From contig SWDI01000001.1 of assembly GCA_005116955.1 (NCBI GenBank), positions 775,054 to 836,728 of the forward strand: DNA of 61,675 nucleotides, written 5' to 3'. Below the pieces are notes generated by a model, which saw only the letters and a list, made by a program, of their open reading frames with translations, ran no database searches and was not told the DNA's origin. The stretch comes from Nitrospira sp. (GTDB taxonomy: Bacteria > Nitrospirota > Nitrospiria > Nitrospirales > Nitrospiraceae). Below are positions 9,544 through 21,043 of the stretch, one piece after another (positions within the stretch are counted from its first letter, which is position 1; each line of letters starts with the position of its first letter). Made by a program: the position numbers and the translations under genes.

Positions 9544-9558
9544 CATCGGAGGTCAACC

Positions 9559-11106
9559 ATGACACGCATGATCAAAATTTTCGATACGACCTTGAGAGAT
9601 GGCGAACAATCGCCTGGCGCCAGTATGAACGTGGAAGAAAAGGTCATGGTCGCCAAACAACTGGCCCGGCTCGGTGTCGATATTATTGAGGCAGGATTTG
9701 CCTATAGCTCGCCCGGAGACTTTGAAGCGGTGCGGCGTATCGCACAGGAGGTCGAAGGACCGACGATCTGTAGTCTGGCACGGGCTCGACCCGAAGATAT
9801 CGATCGAGCATGGGAGGCGTTGAAAGGCGTGCCAAAAGTCCGCATCCATACGTTCCTGTCAACGTCCGATATTCATCTGAAACACCAGTTCCGGATGACG
9901 CGGGAGCAAGCCAAGCAGCGTGCTGTGGAGATGGTTCAGCGGGCACGGGGTTATGTGGATGATGTCGAATTTTCTCCAATGGATGCGAGCCGATCAGATC
10001 CCTCGTTTCTCTACGAGGTCATTGAGGCAGTCATCGCTGCCGGAGCTAGCACTGTGAACATTCCTGACACGGTAGGGTATGCCGTCCCACAAGAGTTCGG
10101 CGCACTGATCAAGGGGATTTGCGACAAGGTTCCTAATGCCAAACACGCGGTGATTTCGGTCCATTGCCACAACGATCTTGGGGTTGCGGTGGGGAACAGC
10201 TTGGCGGCGATTATGAATGGGGCCGGCCAAGTGGAATGTACGATCAATGGAATCGGAGAGCGCGCTGGGAACACATCCTTGGAAGAAATCGCGATGGGAC
10301 TCCGTACCAGGACGGATTTCTATCAGGCGGATACTCGTATTCGAACCGAGGAAATTGCGAAGACCAGTCGTCTGGTCAGCAAGATCACAGGCATGGTGGT
10401 GCAACCCAATAAGGCGATCGTCGGGGCAAACGCCTTTGCCCATACGTCAGGCATTCATCAGGATGGCTTGCTCAAAGAGAAGACGACCTATGAAATTATG
10501 CGCCCGGAATCGATCGGATTGGTCGAAAGCCAAATGGTGATGGGTAAGTTATCTGGGCGTCATGCGTTCCGACAACGTCTCGAAGAGTTGGGGTACAAGC
10601 TCGGCGAGGCAGAGGTCAACCATGCCTTCGAGCGGTTCAAGAAACTTGCCGATCAAAAGAAAGAGATTTTCGAGGAAGATCTCGAGGTTATTGTCTCCGA
10701 AGAGTTGTCGAAGATGGCCGAGCGCATTGGGCTCAAGGGACTACAAGTATCGAGTGGAACGGATCGGGTTCCAACAGCCACGGTCGAACTGGAAATGGAC
10801 GGCACCCCCATCGTTCAAACCGGGACCGGTGATGGGCCGGTGGATGCCGTGTACCGCACCATTGCGGCCATGACACAGACGAAGAGCAAGTTGCTCATGT
10901 ATGTCGTGAAGGCCATCACCGGTGGAACAGATGCACAGGGTGAAGTGTCAGTGCGGGTGCAAGAGGATGGCCGAACGGTCACAGGCCACGGTGCCGATAC
11001 TGATATCATTACGGCCTCTGCTCGGGCATATATCAGCGCCCTGAATAAGTTGGCCTATCTGGCGACAAAACAGGCGCAAGGCGAGCAGAAGGTGAACTTG
11101 ATTTGA
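9559..11106 (+). CDS. leuA: 2-isopropylmalate synthase
   Basis: A 515-residue enzyme that condenses acetyl-CoA with 2-oxoisovalerate, the committed step to leucine. The N-terminal TIM barrel opens with [18 protein letters not shown], with metal ligands in the DTLRDGE segment and in [14 protein letters not shown]; a C-terminal LeuA dimer regulatory domain (about residues 390-510) mediates leucine feedback. The ATG at 9559 follows GGAGG at 9548-9552; a 64-codon open extension upstream is non-conserved leader and repeat. Controlled by the T-box upstream. Confidence 0.97.
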   Translation: MTRMIKIFDTTLRDGEQSPGASMNVEEKVMVAKQLARLGVDIIEAGFAYSSPGDFEAVRRIAQEVEGPTICSLARARPEDIDRAWEALKGVPKVRIHTFLSTSDIHLKHQFRMTREQAKQRAVEMVQRARGYVDDVEFSPMDASRSDPSFLYEVIEAVIAAGASTVNIPDTVGYAVPQEFGALIKGICDKVPNAKHAVISVHCHNDLGVAVGNSLAAIMNGAGQVECTINGIGERAGNTSLEEIAMGLRTRTDFYQADTRIRTEEIAKTSRLVSKITGMVVQPNKAIVGANAFAHTSGIHQDGLLKEKTTYEIMRPESIGLVESQMVMGKLSGRHAFRQRLEELGYKLGEAEVNHAFERFKKLADQKKEIFEEDLEVIVSEELSKMAERIGLKGLQVSSGTDRVPTATVELEMDGTPIVQTGTGDGPVDAVYRTIAAMTQTKSKLLMYVVKAITGGTDAQGEVSVRVQEDGRTVTGHGADTDIITASARAYISALNKLAYLATKQAQGEQKVNLI

Positions 11107-11171
11107 CGCGGATCTCCACGGTACAGTTTCACTGTCTGTGGTGAGGCCTGTTGGATTGAGAGGGCTTGTCC

Positions 11172-11534
11172 GTGTTCAAGGTGACGCTGGCGGATCGCCC
11201 CGAGTTCCTGGCTGGGGACGAGACTCGCTTGCGGGAGATTTTTCACCCTGCCAAGCATCAGCTCAACCTGAATTATAGTTTAGCCCACGGGACATTACCG
11301 TCTGGCCAACGCTCGAAGCGCCATGTGTTGGTCTCGTCGGAAGTCTATTATTTCATTGCAGGGCGTGGCCGCTTCACGATCGACGACCACGTCACACTGA
11401 TCGAAGCCGGAACGACCATCTATGTGCCGCCGGGAGGGCAACAGTTCGTGGAAAATACCGGAGAGACCGATATTGAGTTTCTCTGCCTCGTCGATCCGGC
11501 CTGGCGGATGGAAGATGAAGCGATACTGGAATAG
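11172..11534 (+). CDS. Cupin-domain protein
   Basis: A 120-residue single-domain cupin. The segments [20 protein letters not shown] and then [22 protein letters not shown] follow the two cupin motifs, though the first metal-binding histidines are not in the classical spacing, so metal binding is uncertain. I chose the GTG at 11172 because GAGAGG at 11158-11163 is then eight bases away; a TTG at 11166 is too close. It sits between leuA and leuB and is probably co-transcribed. Substrate unknown; a pathway-linked small-molecule role is only suggested by position. Confidence 0.75.
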   Translation: MFKVTLADRPEFLAGDETRLREIFHPAKHQLNLNYSLAHGTLPSGQRSKRHVLVSSEVYYFIAGRGRFTIDDHVTLIEAGTTIYVPPGGQQFVENTGETDIEFLCLVDPAWRMEDEAILE

Positions 11535-11569
11535 GATCTGAACCGATTGACTCATCGAAAGGAGCACCA

Positions 11570-12643
11570 GTGAAGGCCAAGATTGCAGTGTTGGCCGGGG
11601 ACGGAGTGGGGCGCGAGATCGTTCCTGAAGCCGTAAAGGTTTTGAAGGTGATCGCAGAGAAATATGGACATTCATTTGAATTTACGTCCGCTGATATCGG
11701 CGGGCAGGCGATCGACAAGTTTGGTGTGCCGCTGCCGAAGGACACATTGGCACTTGCCAAGCAAAGCGATGCGGTTTTGCTGGGCGCCGTCGGGGGGCCT
11801 CGATGGGAGAGCTTGGAGTACAGCTTGCGGCCGGAACGCGCGCTGCTCGGAATCCGAGAAGCCTTAGGGCTCTATGCCAACTTGAGACCGGCGAAGCTCT
11901 ATTCGAATTTGGTGGATGCATCCACATTGAAGCGTGAGGTGGTCGAGGGAATCGATATCCTCGTGATCCGCGAGCTCACCGGCGGGATCTACTTTGGCAA
12001 ACCGAAAGGGATCGAAAAGTTGCCGAACGGCGAAGAGCGAGGGGTTAATACGGAAGTTTATACAACGGAAGAGGTTCGACGAATCGCCAAGATTGCGTTC
12101 GAGGCGGCGCGGAAACGGCGCAATAAGGTCACCTCGGTCGACAAGGCGAATGTGTTGGAATCATCGGAGTTGTGGCGCAAGGTAGTCATCGACGTCCACG
12201 CGTCCTATCCGGACGTTGAACTGGGACATATCTATGTGGATAACGCTGCCATGCAACTGGTGCGAAACCCGCGACAGTTCGACGTGCTGCTCTGCAATAA
12301 CATGTTCGGAGACATTCTGAGCGATGAAGCGGCGATGCTGACCGGCTCGATCGGGATGTTGCCATCGGCGAGTATCGGGGCCAAGATCGGCCTCTTTGAG
12401 CCGATTCATGGGAGTGCCCCAGATATCGCAGGGAAAAATATCGCGAACCCCATCGCCACGATCTCATCGGCTGCCATGATGCTGTCGTATGCCTTCCAAC
12501 TCGATCAAGAAGCGGAAGCCATCGAACAGGCCATCGTGAAAACCCTCGACCTTGGCTATCGGACCAAAGATATTCAGAGCCCCGGAGCAAAGATTGTCGG
12601 GACTGTGGAGATGGGCGAGGCGATTGTCCGAAACTTGAATTAG
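11570..12643 (+). CDS. leuB: 3-isopropylmalate dehydrogenase
   Basis: A 357-residue NAD- and metal-dependent decarboxylating dehydrogenase, the third leucine-specific step. Features: N-terminal [21 protein letters not shown], the [10 protein letters not shown] loop, substrate arginines in [11 protein letters not shown] and NLRPAKL, the Lys/Asp pair near [10 protein letters not shown] and the metal-binding [14 protein letters not shown], with [14 protein letters not shown] near the end. It starts with GTG after GAAAGGAG. Neighbours leuA upstream; leuCD are not in this window. Confidence 0.96.
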   Translation: MKAKIAVLAGDGVGREIVPEAVKVLKVIAEKYGHSFEFTSADIGGQAIDKFGVPLPKDTLALAKQSDAVLLGAVGGPRWESLEYSLRPERALLGIREALGLYANLRPAKLYSNLVDASTLKREVVEGIDILVIRELTGGIYFGKPKGIEKLPNGEERGVNTEVYTTEEVRRIAKIAFEAARKRRNKVTSVDKANVLESSELWRKVVIDVHASYPDVELGHIYVDNAAMQLVRNPRQFDVLLCNNMFGDILSDEAAMLTGSIGMLPSASIGAKIGLFEPIHGSAPDIAGKNIANPIATISSAAMMLSYAFQLDQEAEAIEQAIVKTLDLGYRTKDIQSPGAKIVGTVEMGEAIVRNLN

Positions 12644-12659
12644 TCCTCGACGTTGAACC

Positions 12660-13868
12660 ATGGCTGCCATTCTTTCTACACGGATGATCCGATCACTGGC
12701 CGGTAACGGCGAACCTGGTTGTACGGGAGATGGCGGACCTTCAATGCAGGGCTGTTTGAACGAGCCGAAGGGTCTGACGGTCGATTGCCACGGGAATGTC
12801 TATGTCGCCGATTCCGAAAATCATCTCATTCGCAAAGTCGATCATGCCACCGGTATGCTATCAACCGTAGCTGGGACGTTTGGGGGGGAGCACATGCATG
12901 CGGCTGTACAACAAGACGTTCCTGTCCCACTCACGGATGCCGACCCTTTGGCCGATGATGCTGGCGAACATAGTCCCGCAAAATTTACTCAACAGGCTGA
13001 TGTGAGCGGAACAGTTCGGTATTGGACGAATCACGCAGCCGCGTCTTCCAAACGGTATGATGGAGACGGCGGGCCAGCGGTGAGTGCCCATCTCAACTTT
13101 CCTACGGCGGTCGTGGTGGATCGGGAAGGAAATCTCTATATCGCTGATACCATGAATCATCGCGTGCGGATGGTCGATGTTGAAACCGGGATTATTTCGA
13201 CCGTGGCCGGAACTGGTCAGGCACGCTTCTCCGGTGATGGTGGCCCTGCCAACCAGGCGGCACTCAATGAACCAGCGGCTCTGGCCATCGACGACGAGGG
13301 CCGACTCTATATCGCCGATCAAAGCAATCATCGTGTACGGATGGTAGATCTCAAGACCGGTGTGATTCAGACGATTGCTGGAAGCGGGATTGCGACGTAC
13401 GATGGTGATGGGAAGCGAGCGATCGAGATCGCTCTTGCCGGTCCGAGTGGATTGGCCCTAGTGGCTGATCGGCTCTATGTTGCTGATACGTTCAATGGCC
13501 GAGTGCGATGCGTCGAGCTTTCGTCAGGGTTGATGACCACAGTGGCCGGTGACGGCGGAGTCTATCGGTATGAGTCGCCGTCGGATGCGCCGTCAGCCAG
13601 CCTTTCGCGCCCGACAGGAATTGCATTCGATCATGAGGGGCATCTCTTTCTGACCGATTCAGACAATCATGTCATCCGGCAGTGGGATTGGGAATCGGGG
13701 GTGGGCTTCTGCGTCGCGGGGCAAGGCGTTCCATCCTATTCCGGCGATGGTGGCGTCGCACGAGAAGCAAGTTTGTGTTACCCATTCGGTATCGTTGCCG
13801 ATCGCGACGGGGCGCTGCTGGTGGCCGACACCTTTAATCATCGTATTCGCGTATTGGCATTGGAGTAG
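12660..13868 (+). CDS. NHL-repeat protein
   Basis: A 402-residue protein made of NHL beta-propeller repeats. The unit GDGGPA-x-A-x-LN-x-P-x-G-x-V-D-x-x-GN-x-YIADT-x-NHRVR-x-VD recurs at least five times through the length, for example GNLYIADTMNHRVRMVD and GRLYIADQSNHRVRMVD. No signal peptide or enzyme motif is visible, so it is predicted to be a soluble binding scaffold. It lies 16 bp after leuB and 7 bp before asd, hence probably in the same transcript, but no link to amino acid synthesis is known. A repeat-poor insert occupies about residues 75-125. Confidence 0.82.
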   Translation: MAAILSTRMIRSLAGNGEPGCTGDGGPSMQGCLNEPKGLTVDCHGNVYVADSENHLIRKVDHATGMLSTVAGTFGGEHMHAAVQQDVPVPLTDADPLADDAGEHSPAKFTQQADVSGTVRYWTNHAAASSKRYDGDGGPAVSAHLNFPTAVVVDREGNLYIADTMNHRVRMVDVETGIISTVAGTGQARFSGDGGPANQAALNEPAALAIDDEGRLYIADQSNHRVRMVDLKTGVIQTIAGSGIATYDGDGKRAIEIALAGPSGLALVADRLYVADTFNGRVRCVELSSGLMTTVAGDGGVYRYESPSDAPSASLSRPTGIAFDHEGHLFLTDSDNHVIRQWDWESGVGFCVAGQGVPSYSGDGGVAREASLCYPFGIVADRDGALLVADTFNHRIRVLALE

Positions 13869-13875
13869 GCGCTTC

Positions 13876-14898
13876 ATGATCAAGAAGAAACCAGGGTATA
13901 CGGTGGCCGTTCTTGGAGCCACCGGCGCGGTTGGGCAAGAAACGCTGGAGATTTTAGAGGAGCGGAAATTCCCACTTGCCAGCCTCCGGCTTTTTGCGTC
14001 TAAACGGTCAGCCGGCGAGGTGATGACCTGTCAGGACAGGGAGTGGACAGTTGAAGAGCTGACCGAATCCTCATCGTTCGAGGGAGTGGACCTGGCGTTT
14101 ATCTCGGCCACTGATGCCATCAGCAAAGAGTATGGCCAGCGATTGGGCGCGGCTGGAATCGTCGTCATCGACGATAGTGCTGTGTTCCGGATGGATGATC
14201 AGGTTCCCTTGGTGGTTCCTGAAGTGAATGCCGCTGCGTTAGGCGTGATGCCTCGAGGAATCGTGGCTATTCCAAACTGTACGACCACTCCGTTGGTGAT
14301 GGCACTCAAGCCCCTTCATGACGCGGTGGGGGTGAAGCGTGTGGTGGTGACGACGTTTCAGTCCGTTTCGGGGACAGGTTCGGCAGCGATGGACGAGCTG
14401 ATGGAGCAAACCAAAGATCTCCTGGCGTTTCGAGACATCAAAATCGAAGTCTATCCCCACCAGATTGCCTTCAATCTATTGCCACACATCGGCTCGTTTA
14501 ATGATGGGGGTAACTGTTCGGAGGAGGTGAAGATTGCCAAAGAAACACGAAAGATTCTCAATGCACCGGGCCTTCGGGTCACCGCCACGACCGTACGGGT
14601 TCCCGTGCTGCGCTGTCATTCTGAGGCAATCAACGTTGAATTGGAGCGTCCATTGACGGCGAACGAGGCGCGTGCTGTACTGGCAGCCATGCCCGGTGTG
14701 ATTGTCTATGACGATCCAGTGAAGAAGCTGTATCCGATGCCGCTCGATGCGACCGGAAAAGATGCGGTCTATATCGGCCGCGTCCGAGAGGATGAATCGA
14801 TCACGAATGGCCTCAATCTGTGGGTGGTCTCCGACAATCTTCGCAAAGGAGCCGCTCTGAATGCCATTCAGATCGCCGAATGTTTGGTCAAGAACTAG
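13876..14898 (+). CDS. asd: Aspartate-semialdehyde dehydrogenase
   Basis: A 340-residue NADP-dependent enzyme that reduces aspartyl phosphate to aspartate semialdehyde on the way to lysine, threonine, methionine and diaminopimelate. The Rossmann motif VAVLGATGAVGQETLEIL is N-terminal, the catalytic cysteine lies in AIPNCTTTPLVM (about residue 135) and the active-site histidine in RVPVLRCHSEAINVE. The ATG at 13876 gives the standard N-terminus; a longer open frame upstream overlaps the NHL gene and is not conserved. Confidence 0.96.
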   Translation: MIKKKPGYTVAVLGATGAVGQETLEILEERKFPLASLRLFASKRSAGEVMTCQDREWTVEELTESSSFEGVDLAFISATDAISKEYGQRLGAAGIVVIDDSAVFRMDDQVPLVVPEVNAAALGVMPRGIVAIPNCTTTPLVMALKPLHDAVGVKRVVVTTFQSVSGTGSAAMDELMEQTKDLLAFRDIKIEVYPHQIAFNLLPHIGSFNDGGNCSEEVKIAKETRKILNAPGLRVTATTVRVPVLRCHSEAINVELERPLTANEARAVLAAMPGVIVYDDPVKKLYPMPLDATGKDAVYIGRVREDESITNGLNLWVVSDNLRKGAALNAIQIAECLVKN

Positions 14899-15084
14899 CA
14901 GGATGCTCAACCCGTGTGGTGGCAAGGGTGGAGCGAGCAAAGAGGTGATGCGTTGAGGATTCCTGTCTAGCCTATGCCACGCTGATCAAATAGGCTCTTC
15001 TCAGGGTGTACGTTGGGCCTGTGAGTGATGCGAGAGCGACGCAGTTGAGCGTAGTCGGTCGCCTGTAAACTGGGATGAAAATTG

Positions 15085-15339
15085 ATGCCGGAATGGACCC
15101 CCTTCGGCAAGATTCTGATCGGAATCGGGTTAGGTATTGTTGCACTCGGGGTTCTGTTGGTCGTTGTGGACCGGATTCCTGGATTAGGGAACGCCTTCAG
15201 TTGGTTCGGCAAGCTGCCGGGCGACATCTCCATCAAACGTGACAATTTCAGCTTCTATTTCCCCATCGCGACAAGTATTGTTCTCAGCATCCTTCTGAGT
15301 CTGCTATTCTACTTTTTAGGATGGCTCTTTCGCCGATGA
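15085..15339 (+). CDS. DUF2905 small membrane protein
   Basis: An 84-residue protein with two transmembrane helices (about residues 8-29 and 55-80) flanking a loop with the family pattern PGLGNAFSWFGKLPGDISIKR. That loop is typical of DUF2905 proteins, often found beside queA or ruvAB-type genes. Function unknown. Its end overlaps the start of the SpoIID-like gene by 19 bp. The ATG at 15085 is preferred over an adjacent TTG. Confidence 0.82.
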   Translation: MPEWTPFGKILIGIGLGIVALGVLLVVVDRIPGLGNAFSWFGKLPGDISIKRDNFSFYFPIATSIVLSILLSLLFYFLGWLFRR

Positions 15340-16559
15340 TAGCCGCGCGGCTCTGGGCTGGCGCAGTGGGAGTGGGGATCTGCCTCGGCTCAATCATGAT
15401 GCCAGAGGTGGGGGCGGCGCAATCGATTCGCGTGCTATTGGCTCCTGATGTCCAGCAGCTGGAAGTGCATACTGATCAGACCATTTGGGTCACTGATGAG
15501 CATGATGAGGCCTGGTCGTATCGGCCTGTTTTGCGGATTAAGGTGCGTGGTCGTGCGTTGATTCTCAACGGTAAACCGGTCGTGAGCGATCAGCTGACGC
15601 TACGGGCTGGAAACCACGACCTCAAGCTCTGGCTCAATGGGAACGGCACGAGGACGGCGCTTCATGCAAGTGATGACAAAAGTGGCCTACAAATCAGTGG
15701 GGTGATCCAGCTGGTTCGGCGAGGGAAGGGGCTGCTCCTCGTCAATCATGTCGATTTGGAAGAGTATGTCAAAGGGGTGGTACCGGCGGAGGTCAATTCT
15801 GCCTGGCATCCCGAGATGTTGAAGGTTCAGGCCATCGCTGCCAGGACCTATGCGCTGTACCAACATATGCTCAGTGCCACACGGGACTACGATGTTGTTG
15901 CCAGTACCCAAGATCAGGTCTATCGTGGCCGTCACGGTATCGATGAACGGGTGATCCAGGCAGTAGAATCGACGAGAGGCTTAGTGGTGGCGTACCAAGG
16001 TGCTCCGATCTACGCGGCATTCTCGTCGACGGCTGCAGGAATCACAGAAGATGCCATGAATGTGTGGTCGAAGGATCTCCCGTATTTGAAAGGTGTCGAA
16101 TGTCCGTTCGATCTCGAGTCTCCGTTTTATCAATGGAAGGCTTCCGTCAAGCTCGACACGTTGGAAAAGAATTTCCGGCAACGAGGATTTGCGGTAGGGA
16201 CAATCTCGGCAATCACACCGCTTGCCTATAGTCGTGCCGGACGAGTGGCGACCATACGGATTGTGCACTCGAACGGAGAGTTGACGCTACGGGGTGAAGA
16301 CTTGCGTAAAGCGGTGGGGTATACGGTGGTGCCCAGTACACAATTTACCATCGAATCGGTCGGGCAGGATGTCGTCTTCTCCGGCTACGGGGCAGGTCAT
16401 GCGGTTGGCCTGTGTCAGTGGGGGGCGAAAGAGTTGGCGGAATTGGGCTATTCTTATTCGAGCATTCTTCGTTACTACTATCCTGGGACAGAGATTCAGG
16501 ATGCGTCATTGACTCAAGCCCCTCCTGTGCCTCCGATCCCTGCGGCACCTCCATCCTGA
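15321..16559 (+). CDS. SpoIID/LytB-domain exported protein
   Basis: A 412-residue protein with an N-terminal signal peptide (cleavage probably after GAA at about residue 33). The SpoIID domain is evident from VDLEEYVKGVVPAEVNSAWHPEMLKVQAIAARTYAL and, later, the VGLCQWGAKELA segment (about residues 130-390). In spore formers SpoIID is a peptidoglycan lytic transglycosylase; in non-sporulating bacteria related proteins are linked to cell wall remodelling. Its stop overlaps the queA start (TGATG), so they are coupled. Confidence 0.87.
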   Translation: MALSPMIAARLWAGAVGVGICLGSIMMPEVGAAQSIRVLLAPDVQQLEVHTDQTIWVTDEHDEAWSYRPVLRIKVRGRALILNGKPVVSDQLTLRAGNHDLKLWLNGNGTRTALHASDDKSGLQISGVIQLVRRGKGLLLVNHVDLEEYVKGVVPAEVNSAWHPEMLKVQAIAARTYALYQHMLSATRDYDVVASTQDQVYRGRHGIDERVIQAVESTRGLVVAYQGAPIYAAFSSTAAGITEDAMNVWSKDLPYLKGVECPFDLESPFYQWKASVKLDTLEKNFRQRGFAVGTISAITPLAYSRAGRVATIRIVHSNGELTLRGEDLRKAVGYTVVPSTQFTIESVGQDVVFSGYGAGHAVGLCQWGAKELAELGYSYSSILRYYYPGTEIQDASLTQAPPVPPIPAAPPS

Positions 16560-17578
16560 TGCAACTCTCCGAGTTCGATTTTCCGTTCGATCCATCCCTG
16601 GTCGCGTCGGAGCCCGTTATTCCGCGTGACCGCGCAAGATTGCTGGTGTTGGATCGAGCAACCCAACAACTGACCCATCGTCATGTCGCCGAGCTTCCTA
16701 CATTGTTGGAGCCGGGTGACCTTCTTGTCGTGAACGACACAAAGGTGATGGCCGCACGACTATCTGGATTCAAAAAACAGACTGGGACATCGGTCGAGGT
16801 GTTGTTCGTGAAGGACCTTGGTCAGGGCCGGTGGGAAATCATGGTGAAAGGTTCGTTCCGCGTTGGCCAGGTTATTGAATTCGATCAACAATCCCGCGCA
16901 ACTATCGTGAAGCGTGATGCGACAGGCACCGAAGTGTTGGTGGACAGTCCGGTTCCAATGACACAATTATTTCAAGCACGAGGGGTCATGCCGCTTCCGC
17001 CGTACATGAAGCGCGCAGCGACGCAGGAAGATCATCGCTGGTATCAGACGGTCTTTGCCAAACACGAGGGCGCGATTGCTGCCCCGACGGCGGGGCTTCA
17101 CTTTACGGAAGACTTGTTTAGACGACTGCGCGAAGCCACGATCAACATGGCGACGGTGACGCTCCATGTTGGCCCCGGTACGTTCAAGCCGGTGACGACT
17201 GAGCGGATTGAAGATCATCGGATGGGAGTAGAAGGATTCACAATCAGCGAAGACACTGCGAAAGTGATTCAGGCGACCAAACGGGCTGGTGGCCGGGTGG
17301 TGGCTGTCGGTACGACAGTGGTTCGTACGCTTGAAACGGTTGCCAAAGAAAAGGGGCAGGTCGTTCCGATGTCCGGCGAGAGCCGGCTCTTCGTCACACC
17401 GGGATTCCAATTCAAGATCGTCGATGTCCTCATGACGAATTTCCATCTCCCACGGACCACGCTACTCATGTTGGTCTCGGCCTTCGCCGGCATCGATCCG
17501 ATACGCAGGGCCTATGAAGAAGCGGTCAGCGAGCGCTATCGTTTCTATAGCTATGGCGACGCGATGCTGATCCTGTAG
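16559..17578 (+). CDS. queA: tRNA preQ1(34) S-adenosylmethionine ribosyltransferase-isomerase
   Basis: A 339-residue enzyme that transfers and isomerises the ribosyl part of S-adenosylmethionine onto preQ1 in tRNA, forming epoxyqueuosine. Typical segments: FDFPFDPSLVA at the N-terminus, DLLVVNDTKVMAARLSG, PLPPYMKR, APTAGLHFTEDL, LHVGPGTFKPV and the C-terminal MTNFHLPRTTLLMLVSAFAG. Normal family length. The start overlaps the previous stop. Convergent with the next gene, which is on the other strand. Confidence 0.96.
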   Translation: MQLSEFDFPFDPSLVASEPVIPRDRARLLVLDRATQQLTHRHVAELPTLLEPGDLLVVNDTKVMAARLSGFKKQTGTSVEVLFVKDLGQGRWEIMVKGSFRVGQVIEFDQQSRATIVKRDATGTEVLVDSPVPMTQLFQARGVMPLPPYMKRAATQEDHRWYQTVFAKHEGAIAAPTAGLHFTEDLFRRLREATINMATVTLHVGPGTFKPVTTERIEDHRMGVEGFTISEDTAKVIQATKRAGGRVVAVGTTVVRTLETVAKEKGQVVPMSGESRLFVTPGFQFKIVDVLMTNFHLPRTTLLMLVSAFAGIDPIRRAYEEAVSERYRFYSYGDAMLIL

Positions 17579-17623
17579 CTGCCTATTGAGCCAGCCAGCA
17601 TAGCTTAACAATACAAGCGGGCT

Positions 17624-18325
17624 TTAGAGCAGTTCGCGGCGGATGACAACCGGCAGTTTCGCTTTCATGGACTGTTGGAACGAGACCAGGGCTCGTTGCT
17701 GTTTCTGCAAGAGCATGTCATCCAACACTCGTTGCTTGGCCTCAGCCATCTTCGCGGGGTCGTTACCATCCGCCGGTCTGGTTATGAGCGATTGCCCTTC
17801 GGCGATCTCTTCGGGGGTGAGCGCAACGGAATCCCGAACGATCATTCGCGCTTTATTGGCCAGGACTTCTTGGTGCTGCATCGACTCAAACGCGGCTGGA
17901 GTGAGATGATTCGCGGCCAGGACGCGCTTGTAGAGCTCTGGGTCGAAGGCGCCGGTTTTCTGGAAGACCGGCATTTGCATGATCAGCTCACGCAAATCGG
18001 CATCAGAGACCCGCACGCCCATTTCTTCGGCTGCGATGATCCAGATACGACTGTCGACCAGTTGTCCGACGACGAAGTCCTTGAACTCTTCTTCCTTGAA
18101 ATCGGTCTTGACGTTGTCTTTGTAGAGGCGGTGCATGTTTTCGTAGGTGCGCTTGAATTCGTCGAGAGAGACCGATTGATCCCCGACCTTGGCAACGGGT
18201 CCGCCAGCTTGTTCACCGAATCCCCACCAGCCCATCGTAATTATGAAAGCAACAGCCAGGGTCCCCATGATGGACTTGAGGAGCCACGGGTAGTTGTGAG
18301 CAGCATCGCGCATCGTCTTAATCAT
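17624..18325 (-). CDS. SurA-N-domain membrane-anchored protein (PpiD-like, no PPIase domain)
   Basis: A 233-residue protein with one N-terminal transmembrane anchor (about residues 14-36) and a periplasmic SurA_N_3-type chaperone domain (residues 40-190), as in PpiD. It ends before any parvulin PPIase domain, so it would act only as a chaperone. AGAGGA precedes the ATG. Whether the short form is native or derived from a longer PpiD cannot be told from this window. Confidence 0.75.
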   Translation of the reverse strand: MIKTMRDAAHNYPWLLKSIMGTLAVAFIITMGWWGFGEQAGGPVAKVGDQSVSLDEFKRTYENMHRLYKDNVKTDFKEEEFKDFVVGQLVDSRIWIIAAEEMGVRVSDADLRELIMQMPVFQKTGAFDPELYKRVLAANHLTPAAFESMQHQEVLANKARMIVRDSVALTPEEIAEGQSLITRPADGNDPAKMAEAKQRVLDDMLLQKQQRALVSFQQSMKAKLPVVIRRELL

Positions 18326-18527
18326 CTGAATCCTCTTCCTTTTGTGAAGCCAACAGTGTACTTATGGATAGTCTGGAAGACAAGAGCCGCTTTTAATAAG
18401 GATGTCAGGAGATGTGTGAGAGGCGCTCGTTTCGGGAGTGTGCCGAAGGGTTGTATCTTTCAGGGAGACTCATGAGAGGATTCAGGATGGCTCCGAACGC
18501 AACGCTCCAAAAAAGATTGTACTTTGT

Positions 18528-18556
18528 TTGTGCAAGTTGCTGTTTTTTGCTATACT
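18528..18556 (+). promoter_or_regulatory. Promoter of the RDD-mre operon
   Basis: A -35 box TTGTGC (18528-18533), 17-bp spacer and -10 box TATACT (18551-18556) precede the RDD gene by 26 bp. Confidence 0.65.
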
Positions 18557-18581
18557 TTGCGACTAATTAGAAGGAGATCCC

Positions 18582-20157
<1,576 letters not shown>

Positions 20158-20170
20158 GGTTCCATCCCTC

Positions 20171-21043
20171 ATGCGGATGGTCAATTTACGCGTATCGTAC
20201 AACGCTCGGCGTATCGCTTTCGGTCTTGCCGTCATTCTCGTGCTCGGCTTCCTGCTTCTACCCGGCCAACTCCAAAGTGTTTTTCAATCGATAGGCAGTC
20301 CCCTAGGATGGGTTATCAGTTGGCCGCTCCAGGCCGTGGCTGGGATCCATGATCGGATCGCCGATATCTGGGGACGATACGTGGCCCTCCAGGGGGTTGA
20401 AGAAGAAAATCAGCAGTTGAAGCGAGAGCTGGATCTGCTTAAAGAACAAAATGGGCAACTGCGAGAAGCGTCGGCGGCGACGGAGCGGCTGTCAGCGCTG
20501 CTAGAGTTTAAAAGGCAAGCCCTTCCCACATCCGTGGCCGCCCAAGTGATCGGACGTGATATCGGTAATTGGTATAAGACGATCATTCTGAACAAGGGGG
20601 CATCCGACGGGATTCAATCAGACCAGGGCGTGATTACTCCGGCAGGTGTGGTCGGGCGCATCGTCAAGACTACGGCCTCCACGGCCGTTGTCCTGCTCGT
20701 GACAGATCCCAATAATGCGATCGCCGGACTTATCCAACGTACGAGAGATGAGGGAATCGTCGAAGGGACGACGCAGGGACAGGCCCGGCTCAAGTACATT
20801 CCGCTGTTGTCCAACGCACGGCCGGGTGATCACGTTGTCACGTCAGGACTGGTTGGGGGGTTCCCGCGCGGTATCCCGATCGGCACGATCATACGAATCG
20901 ATAAAGAAGAGGAAGCGCTGTTCCAATCCGCGGAGCTTTCTCCGGAGGTAGATTCGAATCGGGTTGAGGACGTCTTAGTTATTCGGTCCTTTCCGCTTCC
21001 GACCGAGGGGGAGAGACTTAGCGTTCCAAAGCCCAAGCCATGA
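20171..21043 (+). CDS. mreC: Rod shape-determining protein MreC
   Basis: A 290-residue bitopic membrane protein: one N-terminal transmembrane helix (about residues 14-33), a coiled coil (about 78-110, EENQQLKRELDLLKEQNGQL) and periplasmic beta domains. It links MreB to PBP2 and RodA. The stop overlaps the mreD start by four bases. Confidence 0.94.
   Translation: MRMVNLRVSYNARRIAFGLAVILVLGFLLLPGQLQSVFQSIGSPLGWVISWPLQAVAGIHDRIADIWGRYVALQGVEEENQQLKRELDLLKEQNGQLREASAATERLSALLEFKRQALPTSVAAQVIGRDIGNWYKTIILNKGASDGIQSDQGVITPAGVVGRIVKTTASTAVVLLVTDPNNAIAGLIQRTRDEGIVEGTTQGQARLKYIPLLSNARPGDHVVTSGLVGGFPRGIPIGTIIRIDKEEEALFQSAELSPEVDSNRVEDVLVIRSFPLPTEGERLSVPKPKP

Noticed and set aside
17675..18475. 266-codon open frame on the plus strand opposite the SurA-N gene
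   Set aside because: It has no family motifs or ribosome site and lies antisense to a gene with a clear domain and membrane anchor.
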